From NCBI GenBank assembly GCA_963676415.1, contig OY781097.1, positions 2,108,001 to 2,172,000 of the forward strand: a stretch of DNA of 64,000 nucleotides. Reading direction: 5' to 3'. Below, in pieces: positions 17,948 to 27,186 of this stretch. Position numbers and translations under genes: made by a program. The stretch is from G963662905 sp963676415 (GTDB taxonomy: Bacteria > Bacteroidota > Bacteroidia > Bacteroidales > WRLA01). How positions within the stretch are numbered: the stretch's first letter is position 1; the number at the start of each line of letters is the position of its first letter. Below the pieces are notes generated by a model. The model did no database searches and was not told the DNA's origin. It saw only the letters and a program-made list of their open reading frames with translations.

Positions 17948-17967
17948 AGAAAAGGGGGTGTGTAAAG

Positions 17968-18018
17968 GGTATGCAATGCGTTCTCTTGCGGTATGCAAAT
18001 GGTATGCATGGGTATGCA
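17968..18018. promoter_or_regulatory. Four direct GGTATGCA repeats, candidate operator
   Basis: Perfect GGTATGCA copies start at 17968, 17990, 18001 and 18011. The spacings of 22, 11 and 10 bases keep all four on about the same face of the helix. They begin 20 bases upstream of the -35-like box of the minus-strand operon, the usual place for an activator. I noticed no other copy in the window. The divergently encoded HTH regulators are the obvious candidates to bind here; this is inference. Confidence 0.65.
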
Positions 18019-18030
18019 TAATTTAGTCAA

Positions 18031-18049
18031 ATAATTGATAATCAATTAT
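18031..18049. promoter_or_regulatory. 19-bp perfect palindrome in the divergent control region
   Basis: ATAATTGAT, a single A, then ATCAATTAT: a perfect inverted repeat with 9-base arms, between the GGTATGCA block and the promoter of the rightward regulator gene. It could bind a dimeric regulator. Being fully A/T-rich in its arms, it could also be chance or part of an UP-like element. Confidence 0.4.
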
Positions 18050-18103
18050 AAATGAAATTTTATTGGAATGCGGCTGTTTTTCCTGATGAAGGAATCTAAT
18101 GAT

Positions 18104-18111
18104 TATATTTG
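18104..18111 (+). promoter_or_regulatory. -7 box (TATATTTG) of the first TPR/HTH regulator
   Basis: TATATTTG fits TAnnTTTG exactly and lies 25 bases before the ATG at 18137. No clean TTG was found at the expected distance upstream, which would suit a promoter that needs an activator. Confidence 0.5.
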
Positions 18112-18136
18112 CAGGGAAACGCCAAAAGCAGTACTC

Positions 18137-20053
18137 ATGAAAATCCGCTTGATTCATATTTTTACAGTCATTTTTATATGGCTGCTCACATTTCAGATTA
18201 GCGCGCAAAACCAAATAATCGATAGCCTTGAGGCCGTGCTTAAAGAAAGCCGTGGTAAAGAGCGGGCTCAGATTTTGGATCGTTTATCGCGCCAGTACGA
18301 AAATTATGACCTCAAAAAGGGGCTCCGTTATGCTCTTGAAATGGATCTGTTGAGCAGGGAAATTAAAGATATCGAGCTTCAGCAAAAGGCCGCTGTAAAT
18401 TTGGGCTATTCCTATTTTTTTGCAGGAAAATACGATAGCTTGCTTTATTATACCGACCGGATCCTGGAGCTTTCCGAAAAAGAGAAAAATCCCAGAGCGC
18501 TGGCTTCACGGGCACAATTGCTGAGTGAACTCGAATACCGAAAAGGAAACCACCAAAGCGGAATCAATTATTGCCGTGAAGCACTCCGCCTTTATAAGGG
18601 GCTGAACGATACCGTTCGTATGGGTGGGGTTTTTGGAGATATAGCACAGTTTTACAGCGAAACCGGCGATTTTGATTCTGCCATCGATTATTCCCTGCGT
18701 GCTGTAAAAATAAAGGAAGAAATGGGGGACTCTTTGCATATTGTTGCTGCTCTGGGTTCATTATCAAATATTTATGGGGCAATGGATGATGTTGCACGAA
18801 AAAAGGAAACCTTATTGCGCATGAAAGCTTATTTGACCAATTTTCAATCCTCATATTATTATTACAGGGTATTGGATGCCTTATCCGATGTTTTTAAAAG
18901 AGAGGAAAAGTATGATTCGGCCATGTATTACTATGATCTGAACTTATCAGTAACCCATACTTCCGGAGATAAATTAAGAAATGCCAAAACACTGGCCAAT
19001 AAAGGAAATTTGTTTACGATTATGGGAGAATGTGAAAAAGCGGTTCAAACACTTCGTAAATCACAGCTTTTGATGAAAGATTTGGATGTGCCGAAATATA
19101 TTTGCCATCTCGATTATAATCTTGCAGGCGCTTATCTCGGCATGGAGCAATATGATTCCGCAAATATGTTGTTTAATAAGGCATTTAATGTGGCTTCAAA
19201 GATTAATTATGCCACAGTAATTGAGAATGCTCTGGAGGGTTTGTACCAACTAAAAAAAGAACAGAATGATTTTCGGGCAGCCTTGGATTATTACGAGCAA
19301 ATGATCGCATATACCGATTCTATTCGCAGTGAAAATGTTCAGGTACGTATGGCAGAACTGGAAACAAAATACGAAACAGCCAAAAAAGAAAAGCAGATTG
19401 CCCAAATGGAATATGAACAAAAAATCATTGATAAACAGTCTTTTATATTTCGTTTGGCGGCCACAGCCATTGCGTTTATCCTCCTACTGATCATTTTTGC
19501 CATCTGGCAGAAAAAAAGAAAAGACAAACAAATCCACCTGCAAAAGGAACTGGTATTGCATAAAGAGAAAGAACTGGCCGATTTGGAACTGGAGAAAAGT
19601 AAAATAAAAGAACAGGAATTGCAGCAAAACCTGATGTATAAATCCAAGCAATTGAGCAGCCATGCATTGCATATGATGCAGAAAAACAATATGCTGCATG
19701 AGATTTCGGATGAATTGGATACTGCATCGGATCCGGATGCATCCATGGTAAAAAGAATTAAATTTTTGATTAACGAGAGCCTGCGCTCCGATAAAGACTG
19801 GGATGTTTTTAAGCTCTATTTTGAGGAAATAAATAAAGGCTTTTTTAAAAAACTCAAAGAAATTAACCCTGATCTAACGACCAATGATCTTCGCTTATGT
19901 GCGCTTATTAAATTGAATATGAACTCCAAAGAAATGGCGTCAGTGCTCAATATTTCACCCAATAGCATCAAAAGTGCACGTTACCGGCTGAAAAAGAAAT
20001 TGGATCTTGATGTGGATGCAGGCCTGGAATCATTTGTTCGTGAAACGATTTAA
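18137..20053 (+). CDS. Membrane-spanning TPR transcriptional regulator (LuxR-like HTH)
   Basis: Starting at 18137 gives 638 residues with a signal peptide or N-terminal membrane segment (about 1-23, ending ISAQ). Alternative starts upstream would bury that signal. Next come tetratricopeptide repeats (about 30-400, presumably periplasmic), one membrane segment (about 436-458), a basic coiled coil, and a C-terminal HTH domain (about 560-638) with the recognition-helix region MASVLNISPNSIKSARYRLKK. This layout is a one-piece sensor-regulator: periplasmic TPR input and a cytoplasmic DNA-binding output held at the membrane. It is divergent from the surface-fibre operon and shares its control region. 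A second, similar gene follows directly, so this is a tandem duplication. Confidence 0.88.
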   Translation: MKIRLIHIFTVIFIWLLTFQISAQNQIIDSLEAVLKESRGKERAQILDRLSRQYENYDLKKGLRYALEMDLLSREIKDIELQQKAAVNLGYSYFFAGKYDSLLYYTDRILELSEKEKNPRALASRAQLLSELEYRKGNHQSGINYCREALRLYKGLNDTVRMGGVFGDIAQFYSETGDFDSAIDYSLRAVKIKEEMGDSLHIVAALGSLSNIYGAMDDVARKKETLLRMKAYLTNFQSSYYYYRVLDALSDVFKREEKYDSAMYYYDLNLSVTHTSGDKLRNAKTLANKGNLFTIMGECEKAVQTLRKSQLLMKDLDVPKYICHLDYNLAGAYLGMEQYDSANMLFNKAFNVASKINYATVIENALEGLYQLKKEQNDFRAALDYYEQMIAYTDSIRSENVQVRMAELETKYETAKKEKQIAQMEYEQKIIDKQSFIFRLAATAIAFILLLIIFAIWQKKRKDKQIHLQKELVLHKEKELADLELEKSKIKEQELQQNLMYKSKQLSSHALHMMQKNNMLHEISDELDTASDPDASMVKRIKFLINESLRSDKDWDVFKLYFEEINKGFFKKLKEINPDLTTNDLRLCALIKLNMNSKEMASVLNISPNSIKSARYRLKKKLDLDVDAGLESFVRETI

Positions 20054-20064
20054 AAAAATAAAGA

Positions 20065-21977
20065 ATGAAAACAAGACTTACGGCTGTTTGGACAATTCTA
20101 TTGATCTCCTTTTTAATTTCCTGCCCGAATTTTGTTCGAGCAATGTGGATAGCCTTATTATGGAGCTCTCAAAGGCTGATCCAAAACATAAGACGGAAAT
20201 TCTGGCCAAACTAATTCGGAAAACATCACGAAAAAAGCCAGGTCAAGCTATTGCCTATGGTGGGCAATTTATTGAATTAATGGAATTTACAGATGATGAT
20301 GTCCGTAGCAATGCGCTTTTCGACCTGTCAACAGCATATATCTATAATAGGAATTATGACACAGCCCTCTTGATATTGTCCGATTTGGTTGATTTAAGAA
20401 ATGAAATGGGCGACTCTGCGGACAAAGCCAAGGCAATCAGTCAGATGGCCTATGTGCATTATCGCGCCGGCAATATGAACGATGCCTATGAACTCATTTT
20501 AAAAGCACAAAAAATCAGTGAGAAATACAGCGACAGCAACCATATTGCCGTGGATCGTTTCCGGCATGGCGTTTTTGCAAAAAAACTTAGCAAGTACGAA
20601 GAAGCGATTAGCGAATATAATAAGGCGCTCGAAATATATGAAGTGCAGGGAAATGAAACGATGAAAGCTAATTTGCTGGGAAATATCGGAAACCTGTTCT
20701 TTAATCTGGAACATCTGGATAAGGCGATTCAGTACCACAAAGATGCTATTGATATTTACCGTGAACTGAATGATTCATTGCATATTGCCGGTTCTATGAA
20801 TGACTTGGGCAATTCTTATTACAAAAAAGGACTGACTGATATTGCCCTAAAATGCTATTTTGGCGCTGCAGATATCAACCGGATTATAGATAATGATATA
20901 TGGTTGGCCTATAATATCCAAAATATTGCAACAATTTACAGCGATCAGGAGAAATATGATGAAGCCCTGAAATTTGCCAGAGAGGGCATGATATTAAAAG
21001 AGAAAGGGAAAGATCAGCAAAGCCTTATAACTTCTTACGCTACAGTTGGGGAAATATATATGATGACAGGCGATTATGGGAATTCATTGATTTTTTTGAA
21101 CAAAGCTCTGGATTTATCCTACGAATCCGGCGTGAATAATTTCCTGATCAATATCTATAAGTTGATGGCAAAAACCTATGCCGCTATGGGGAATTATAGT
21201 GAGGCTTATGAATTGCGCCTGAAGTATGCCGATGAAAAAGAAAGCGTATTCAATGAAGAAAAAATAAGCGCCATAAATGAAATAGAACAGAAATATGAAT
21301 CGGCCAAAAAGGAGCAGCAGATCCGGGAAATGGAATATCAGCAAAGTATCCAGAAAGCCCGTGAAGTGTTTCTTATAGTGATGATTGCTGCTGTTTTGCT
21401 GATATTTTCCCTGCTTGTTTTTGCCATCCTCCAAAAGCGCCGCAAAGACAAACAGATTCATTTACAAAAAGAAATTGTATTTAAAAAGGAGCAGGAACTG
21501 GCGGTTTCAGAACTCGAAAAAAGCCGCATTGCCGAGGATAAACTTCAAAAATCACTTGCCTATAAATCCAAACAGCTGAGCAGTCATGCTCTTCATATGA
21601 TGCAGAAAAACAATATGTTGCATGAAATTAAAGACGAACTTAAAGTTGTGTCCGAAAAAGATGCTGCTGCCGTGAAGCGTGTGAATTTCCTGATTAATGA
21701 AAGCTTGCGCTCCGATAAAGACTGGGATGTTTTTAAACTTTATTTTGAAGAAATTAACAAAGGGTTTTTTGAAAGCGTGAAGGAAATAAACCCCGAACTG
21801 ACAACCAATGACCTGCGTTTGTGTGCCCTGATCAAACTGAACATGAATTCCAGGGAAATGGCCAGTGTGCTGAACATCAGTCCAAACAGTATAAAAAGTG
21901 CACGCTACCGCCTCAAGAAAAAACTGGGACTGGATGCGGAGGCAGATTTAGAGACTTTTGTGCGGGAAATTTCCTGA
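20065..21977 (+). CDS. Second membrane-spanning TPR/HTH regulator, with apparent frameshift near its start
   Basis: Paralogue of the preceding gene, with the same TPR region, membrane segment (residues encoded about 21360-21430), coiled coil and an HTH domain almost identical in its last 90 residues. The ATG at 20065, 11 bases after the upstream stop, opens a good signal peptide (MKTRLTAVWTILLISFL) in one frame. The TPR region from about 20115 on is in the frame one base back. A missing base in the T5 run at 20110-20114 or the T4 run at 20130-20133 would join them. The uninterrupted frame from 20007 would lack any signal peptide and start inside the previous gene. This may be a sequencing error, a recent mutation or, less likely, a -1 frameshift at CTTTTTA. 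Confidence 0.75.
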
Positions 21978-21979
21978 TT

Positions 21980-21994
21980 TTAGGCTTAGCCTAA
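21980..21994. terminator. Short hairpin between convergent genes
   Basis: TTAGGC, TTA loop, GCCTAA: a perfect 6-bp stem lying between the convergent ends of the regulator and the MORN lipoprotein gene. There is no clear T-run, so terminator function is uncertain. Confidence 0.35.
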
Positions 21995-22440
21995 GGAGCC
22001 GTAAATTTTATTTCCTTTTCAAGCTCACCCGTGGGCGTATAAAAGCGCCAGTATCCGTCTTTATGGCCGTTTTTGTAGCTGCCTTCCATATACAGTTTGC
22101 CGTTTTCATGAAAAGCTCTTGTCAGGCCGTGGTTGATCCCGTTGAGGAATTCCCCTTCGCTCCATAATTTTCCGTCTTCACGGTAGGAAACCCAATATCC
22201 GTTGCGCTCGCCATTTTCGTCAAAAGAGCCTTTGATATAGGTTTGCCCCGTTTCATAAAAGCTTTCGCTGCGGTGCAGAATCGTGTCGCCTGCTTCGTTA
22301 AGCGTATTGTATTCGATCAAACGAACGGCTCCGTTGGGGTAGCGCTCGGCCACTTTCTTAAACTCCGGAACCGGCTTGGCGCAGGAGAAAAATATCAATA
22401 CAATGAAAATCCCGTACAGTTTTTTTGAAAATCCTTGCAT
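21991..22440 (-). CDS. MORN-repeat lipoprotein (YwqK-like)
   Basis: 149 residues with a lipoprotein signal (lipobox FFSC at about 20). At least three MORN-type repeats follow (YPNGAVRLIEY, YREDGKLWSEGEF, HENGKLYMEGSYKNGHKDGYW). Such repeats form short beta-hairpins. The family is often labelled 'YwqK antitoxin' by similarity, which says little here because no toxin gene is adjacent. It begins 6 bases after the dihydroorotase stop, so it is probably co-transcribed with pyrC. It is likely a periplasmic-side lipoprotein of unknown role. Confidence 0.85.
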   Translation of the reverse strand: MQGFSKKLYGIFIVLIFFSCAKPVPEFKKVAERYPNGAVRLIEYNTLNEAGDTILHRSESFYETGQTYIKGSFDENGERNGYWVSYREDGKLWSEGEFLNGINHGLTRAFHENGKLYMEGSYKNGHKDGYWRFYTPTGELEKEIKFTAP

Positions 22441-22446
22441 AAAATT

Positions 22447-23790
22447 TTATCGGTTGAAAATTAATCTTTTGCCTTTAAGTGTTTCGTTAAATTTCTGATC
22501 GGCCCAGGCCGGATGACCATTCACAAAAGTATGCGTTACCGACCAATTAAATTCCTGTCCTTCAAATGGTGACCAGCCGCATTTGTAGAAAATATTTTCC
22601 GTCGCTACCGTCATGCTTTTCTTTTTTACCAGCACCAGATCGGCAAAATATCCTTCACGGATAAAGCCCCTTTCGGCGATGCGGAACAATTTCGCTGGGG
22701 CATGGCACATTTTTTCCACAACAAAAGGAAGGCTGACCCCCCCCTGTTCATGCATCTCAAGCATCGCCTGAAGCGAATGCTGCACCAGTGGCCCGCCCGA
22801 TGGCGCTTTAAAATAAGTGTTCTGCTTTTCAGGAAGCAAATGCGGTGCATGATCGGTAGCAACAACATCCAATTTCCCTTCCAGCAATGCTTTTCTCAAA
22901 CCTTCACGGTCGGCAGGGCTTTTCACAGCGGGGTTCCATTTGATGCGCGTGCCGTATTTTTTGTAATCATCGCTGCTGAACCACAAATGGTGTGCGCAAA
23001 CTTCTGCCGTGATTTTCTTTTCTTCCAGAGGGATATCGTTGCGGAATAAATCTGTTTCCCGCGCTGTGGAAATATGCAGCACATGCAGCTGCGCACCGTA
23101 TTTTTCCGCCAGTTCCACAGCCATGCTGCTCGATTTGTAACAGGCTTCTGCACTGCGGATGATGGGATGCTGTTCAATGGGCACATTTTCGCCGTATTTT
23201 GCTTTGGCTGCCGCGATATTTGCCTGAATTGTTGCTTCATCTTCGCAATGAGTGGCAATGAGCAAAGGGGATTCACTGAAAATTCCTTTCAGCGTATCCG
23301 GATTGTCAACCAGCATATTTCCTGTGGAGCTGCCCATAAATACTTTCAATCCACAAACGGTTTTGGGATCTGTTTTTAAAACTTCATCCAGATTGTCGTT
23401 GGATGCGCCCATATAAAAGCTGTAATTGGCTAAGGAGACATTTTCAGCCTTTTTATATTTGTCGGCCAGCAATTCCTGAGTAAGGGTTTGCGGATTAGTG
23501 TTGGGCATTTCCATATAGGATGTTACCCCTCCGGCCACCGCTGCACGGCTTTCGCTTTCAATATCAGCTTTTTGCGTAAGGCCGGGCTCACGGAAATGAA
23601 CCTGATCGTCAATTACGCCAGGCAGAAGATAGTGCCCGCCGGCATCAATGATATGTGTGTGGGGAGTGCTTTCGGGAAGTTCGTTTCCTTTATAAATCTT
23701 TTGAATGCGTTCATTTTCGATCAGTACAGAACCGTTAAATTCCTGTCCTTCATTGATGATGATTGCATTCTTAATTAAGGTCTTGCTCAT
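22447..23790 (-). CDS. pyrC: Dihydroorotase (class I type)
   Basis: 447 residues, an amidohydrolase-fold enzyme of pyrimidine synthesis that closes carbamoyl-aspartate to dihydroorotate. Landmarks are the N-terminal metal motif DDQVHFREPG (61-70), the Lys in CGLKVFMGSSTGN that becomes carboxylated, metal His residues in ATHCEDE and LHVLHIST, and the catalytic Asp in ATDHAPH. The first His of the usual HxH pair is Gln (Q63). This changes one metal ligand. I believe QVH forms occur in dihydroorotases of this phylum, but allantoinase or another cyclic amidase cannot be excluded from sequence alone. It is flanked by the mannosyltransferase (46 bases upstream) and the MORN lipoprotein (6 bases downstream). 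Confidence 0.88.
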   Translation of the reverse strand: MSKTLIKNAIIINEGQEFNGSVLIENERIQKIYKGNELPESTPHTHIIDAGGHYLLPGVIDDQVHFREPGLTQKADIESESRAAVAGGVTSYMEMPNTNPQTLTQELLADKYKKAENVSLANYSFYMGASNDNLDEVLKTDPKTVCGLKVFMGSSTGNMLVDNPDTLKGIFSESPLLIATHCEDEATIQANIAAAKAKYGENVPIEQHPIIRSAEACYKSSSMAVELAEKYGAQLHVLHISTARETDLFRNDIPLEEKKITAEVCAHHLWFSSDDYKKYGTRIKWNPAVKSPADREGLRKALLEGKLDVVATDHAPHLLPEKQNTYFKAPSGGPLVQHSLQAMLEMHEQGGVSLPFVVEKMCHAPAKLFRIAERGFIREGYFADLVLVKKKSMTVATENIFYKCGWSPFEGQEFNWSVTHTFVNGHPAWADQKFNETLKGKRLIFNR

Positions 23791-23836
23791 AGGTTTGGTT
23801 TTTTATTGTTTGCCTATCAGCAGTTTACAGGATTGC

Positions 23837-24577
23837 TTAATCCTTTGCCGGGGCAATTTTTTTAAAGCGGAGTTTGATTACGCCAATGGCTGCTTCTTTA
23901 AAAATACCGGAACTCATTTTGGACGTACCTTTTGTGCGGTCGGTAAATATGATCGGCACTTCCTTGATGACAAAGCCCAGTTTAAATGCCGTATATTTCA
24001 TCTCGATCTGGAATGCGTAGCCCATAAAACGGATTTCGTCCAGATCGATGGTTTCCAGCACCCTGCGGCGGTAACATTTAAAGCCTGCCGTAGTGTCGCG
24101 GATGCTGATTCCGAGAATGGTGCGTACATATGCCGATGCGTAGTACGACATCAACACGCGCCCCATTGGCCAGTTGACCACATTCACACCTGTGATGTAG
24201 CGCGAACCAATGGCCAGGTCATTGCCTTCAACGGCTGTGGCATGGTACAAGCGTTCCAGGTCTTCCGGATTGTGCGAAAAATCGGCATCCATCTCAAAGA
24301 TGTATTCATAATCGCGCGCCAAAGCCCATCGGAAACCATGGATGTAAGCGGTGCCCAGCCCAAGTTTTCCTTTGCGCTCTTCAATAAAAAGCTGCTCAGG
24401 AAATTCCTGCATCAGCCGTTTTACAATTGCTGCTGTGCCATCAGGAGAATTATCTTCAACGATCAGAATGTGGAAATCTTTTTCCAAAGAAAATACTTTT
24501 CGGATAATAGCTTCTATATTCTCTTTCTCGTTGTAAGTCGGTATTATGACCAGGCTATCTGATTTCATCAGGCTCAT
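23837..24577 (-). CDS. Polyprenol-phosphate mannosyltransferase (family 2 glycosyltransferase, DPM1-like)
   Basis: 246 residues of GT-A fold. The nucleotide-binding start is VIIPTYNEKENI, followed by VEDNSPDGT, the metal-binding DxD as FEMDADFSHNPEDL, and the C-terminal part with DTTAGFKCYRR and RTKGTSKM, the signature set of dolichol or polyprenol phosphate mannose synthases. It transfers a sugar, probably mannose from GDP-mannose, to a lipid phosphate at the inner membrane. No C-terminal membrane segment is present, as in the soluble DPM1 type. The start could be residue 1 or 4. It heads the small operon with pyrC and the MORN lipoprotein. Confidence 0.9.
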   Translation of the reverse strand: MSLMKSDSLVIIPTYNEKENIEAIIRKVFSLEKDFHILIVEDNSPDGTAAIVKRLMQEFPEQLFIEERKGKLGLGTAYIHGFRWALARDYEYIFEMDADFSHNPEDLERLYHATAVEGNDLAIGSRYITGVNVVNWPMGRVLMSYYASAYVRTILGISIRDTTAGFKCYRRRVLETIDLDEIRFMGYAFQIEMKYTAFKLGFVIKEVPIIFTDRTKGTSKMSSGIFKEAAIGVIKLRFKKIAPAKD

Positions 24578-24640
24578 TTAAATAAGTGAAACTATATTGT
24601 GGCAATTAAAATGCAAAGATAAATTTTTTGTGCATAAAAA

Positions 24641-24669
24641 AAGGGGCTGTCCCAATGGAATCGCCCCTT
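24641..24669 (-). terminator. Rho-independent terminator of the endonuclease gene
   Basis: Read on the minus strand: AAGGGGC, a 15-base loop, GCCCCTT followed by a run of T. It lies 38 bases beyond the stop of the secreted endonuclease gene. Confidence 0.8.
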
Positions 24670-24706
24670 AATTTTATCAGTATTTCAAAGCAGTTTGAAA
24701 ACCGTT

Positions 24707-27172
24707 TTATTTCTGAATAATAATCTTTTTGCTTATGCTTCCTCTTTTGGTGTTGAATTGCATCATATACAGGCCGTTGCTGAGCTGGTCAAGGTCAATG
24801 CTCAACAGTTGGTCGCCGGCTTGCAGCATTTCTTCTGCGCTATAAACTTTCTGGCCTTTATTGTTGTAAATGAATACAGTAACATTAGTGTTCGTGATTG
24901 TTTCAAACTTGAGCTTCATCTGGCTGGTGGCCGGATTTGGATACAGCTCAAGGTTTCCGTTGCTGAGGATTTCGTTGATTGCAGAACCGGCCCAACTGAA
25001 ATATTTTTCTGTTTCTTCCATTTCACTGCCGGCATCATTTTTTATGCCTTTAATAATGATTGCATAATCACCTTCTTCCAGTTTTGTGGTTTTTAAGTTA
25101 ACAATATTGCTGCTTTCTGTTTGCAATACAGCTTCTAAAACAACAATATCATTGTCGATCAGGTAGTTGCTTGTGTTTTCTGCTGTTTCCGGAGTTGGCT
25201 CTTCCGTAAATGCAATCTGCAAAGTAGTGTCACTTGTTGCTTCAACCGATATCACTTCAGGAGGCGTATCGTCTATCCAGCTGAAAGTCATTTCTGTTTC
25301 TTCCATTTCGTTTCCGGCCAGATCGGTTACGCCTTTTATAGTAATGTTATAATCGCCATTGCTTAAACTTGAAATTTTCAGGTAAACCAAATTGGTCTGG
25401 ATTGCATGCATATTGGCTTCTTTCACTTCAATGCCCTGATCAATAGTGTAGTTGGTGGCGAGTTCTGCTGTTGCGGCAGATAAAGCTTCGTTGAAGGAAA
25501 CTTTCAATGTGCTGTCGTTTGTGGCTTCAACAGAAACAACTTTAGGGGCTACAATATCGGAAGCAGCCTGAACATCGGTTTCCAGGCGCAGTTCAATTTT
25601 CCATTCATCAAAATCGAAGTTGAGCGGGCCCGTAATTTTATAGGAATCACCTTTTACAGGTTCGTATTCAAAAATGTTGGTATTATGTACGGCGAGGTCG
25701 CCACTGCCGTCGTTAACCTGCCACATATAATAATTGCTTTGGTATTCGGCATCTGTACAAATGGCATTGTTTATGCGTACCAGAACAGATTCCCATTCTT
25801 CGCCACCATCGCCGGTATTGATTACTGCTGGTTCGGGCAGTGCGTTGTTGGATGAAATGTGATAGTATGCACTAATGTCTTTCAGTTCCGTTTTGCCAAA
25901 GTACTCTTCAATTGTACCGGTTACAATAATGCTGTCGCCGATTTGCGGTCCATGATTTGCATCGTAAATAAACAGCCCGTTCCAGGCTCCTGCGCCATCC
26001 TGAAGGAAATAGTTGTTACCGAAAGCTCCTGTTACAACACCTGTTGTGCTTACCGTTTCCCCGGTATAAGGGCTTTCTTCCTGCTGGCCTTGAATGTCAT
26101 ATATTGTAGTAATGGTTCCATCGAAAATAGGAGCAACATAATAATTATATACAATGCTCTCACCTGTATTGTTGCCATCCGTAGCTACAATTTTGTAGAA
26201 AATGTTTGTTTGTCCGGCCTGGCCGCCGATATTGGCAGTGTAAACGCCTTTGCCTGATGTCATTTCAACTTCATTGCTAAGACTTTCGTAGCTTGTTCCC
26301 CAATGCAGTTTTACATTAGTGAATGCTGTTGGGCCATGCATGTTTGCTGAGATGGTAACCGTTTCGTCTTCTCGTGGGTTTACCGGATTTTGAGTAACAT
26401 CGTCGGCATAAATTTCAGGTGCTGATGCCGTTCCCCAGATCATATCCACAAATTCAGGATGGTCGATAAAAGGGTTGCGGTTTTCCTGCCATTGGAAGAT
26501 GACATTGTTGCGGTTGCGCTCAAAATCATCCGGTGGGTCGAGCTGGTTCCATGCCAGCAAAGTGCTGAGTTTTCCCATTTCCGGAGCAGGATATGTGTTC
26601 ACATAGTCCACAACTTTCAGGTCGCGTTCGCCATTATTGCCTTCGTAACGGGTTGCCATATAGAAAATAATACGAGCAATGTCGCCTTTTACTGCATCGC
26701 GGGGCTCCCAGGTATCGCTGGTAGTGAAGCAGCCGGGTGCTTCTGTAACTTCGTTTCCGCCATTGTCAAAATCCTTATTGCTGCGCAGTGTGTTCACCGA
26801 GGCGTCTGCTGGTTTCAGGTTGTGCACATCATTAAACATGGGCGGAACTTCATTAAAATTTCCGTGCGATTTGGCCCAAACGTGTTCACGGTTGATCTGG
26901 TTTCCACCGGTTCCGTAGTCGTTATTGGCTTGTGAGCGACCGGTATAAACAAGGATCACATTATTGGGGTTTGTAGGATCTGCATCAGAAAATTTCATGA
27001 TGGTTTTTGATGCAAAATAGGAATATTGCCTGTGGCCTTCAATAATGCCGTTGAGTGCGGTTTTTAGTTCATCGCCTGTTTTATTACCTGTGCCGTTATA
27101 GTATCCGGTGGGCTGAGCCATAGCCTGAAGGCTCCAAAGCCCCAGGATCATTAAGATTAATCTGATTTTCAT
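24707..27172 (-). CDS. Secreted endonuclease I family nuclease with OB-fold and T9SS sorting domain
   Basis: 821 residues: signal peptide (1-19), endonuclease I domain (about 20-250) with the beta-beta-alpha-metal motif QINREHVWAKSHG (H97) and the Asn-bearing DVHNLKPADASVN (N127), a beta-domain, an OB-fold-like domain (about 355-505), two SbsA/Ig-like repeats (about 530-740, each ending with a GNEMEETE or GSEMEETE motif) and a type A sorting domain (about 750-821). The enzyme should cut DNA and perhaps RNA outside the cell without much sequence preference. It is 14 bases downstream of a TonB-dependent receptor gene. That pairing suggests degradation and import of nucleic-acid-derived material, which is inference. 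Confidence 0.92.
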   Translation of the reverse strand: MKIRLILMILGLWSLQAMAQPTGYYNGTGNKTGDELKTALNGIIEGHRQYSYFASKTIMKFSDADPTNPNNVILVYTGRSQANNDYGTGGNQINREHVWAKSHGNFNEVPPMFNDVHNLKPADASVNTLRSNKDFDNGGNEVTEAPGCFTTSDTWEPRDAVKGDIARIIFYMATRYEGNNGERDLKVVDYVNTYPAPEMGKLSTLLAWNQLDPPDDFERNRNNVIFQWQENRNPFIDHPEFVDMIWGTASAPEIYADDVTQNPVNPREDETVTISANMHGPTAFTNVKLHWGTSYESLSNEVEMTSGKGVYTANIGGQAGQTNIFYKIVATDGNNTGESIVYNYYVAPIFDGTITTIYDIQGQQEESPYTGETVSTTGVVTGAFGNNYFLQDGAGAWNGLFIYDANHGPQIGDSIIVTGTIEEYFGKTELKDISAYYHISSNNALPEPAVINTGDGGEEWESVLVRINNAICTDAEYQSNYYMWQVNDGSGDLAVHNTNIFEYEPVKGDSYKITGPLNFDFDEWKIELRLETDVQAASDIVAPKVVSVEATNDSTLKVSFNEALSAATAELATNYTIDQGIEVKEANMHAIQTNLVYLKISSLSNGDYNITIKGVTDLAGNEMEETEMTFSWIDDTPPEVISVEATSDTTLQIAFTEEPTPETAENTSNYLIDNDIVVLEAVLQTESSNIVNLKTTKLEEGDYAIIIKGIKNDAGSEMEETEKYFSWAGSAINEILSNGNLELYPNPATSQMKLKFETITNTNVTVFIYNNKGQKVYSAEEMLQAGDQLLSIDLDQLSNGLYMMQFNTKRGSISKKIIIQK

Positions 27173-27186
27173 TTTTATTATGTTCT

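Noticed and set aside
23705..24562. 285-residue plus-strand ORF opposite the mannosyltransferase
   Set aside because: Shadow frame; the minus strand carries the full glycosyltransferase motifs.
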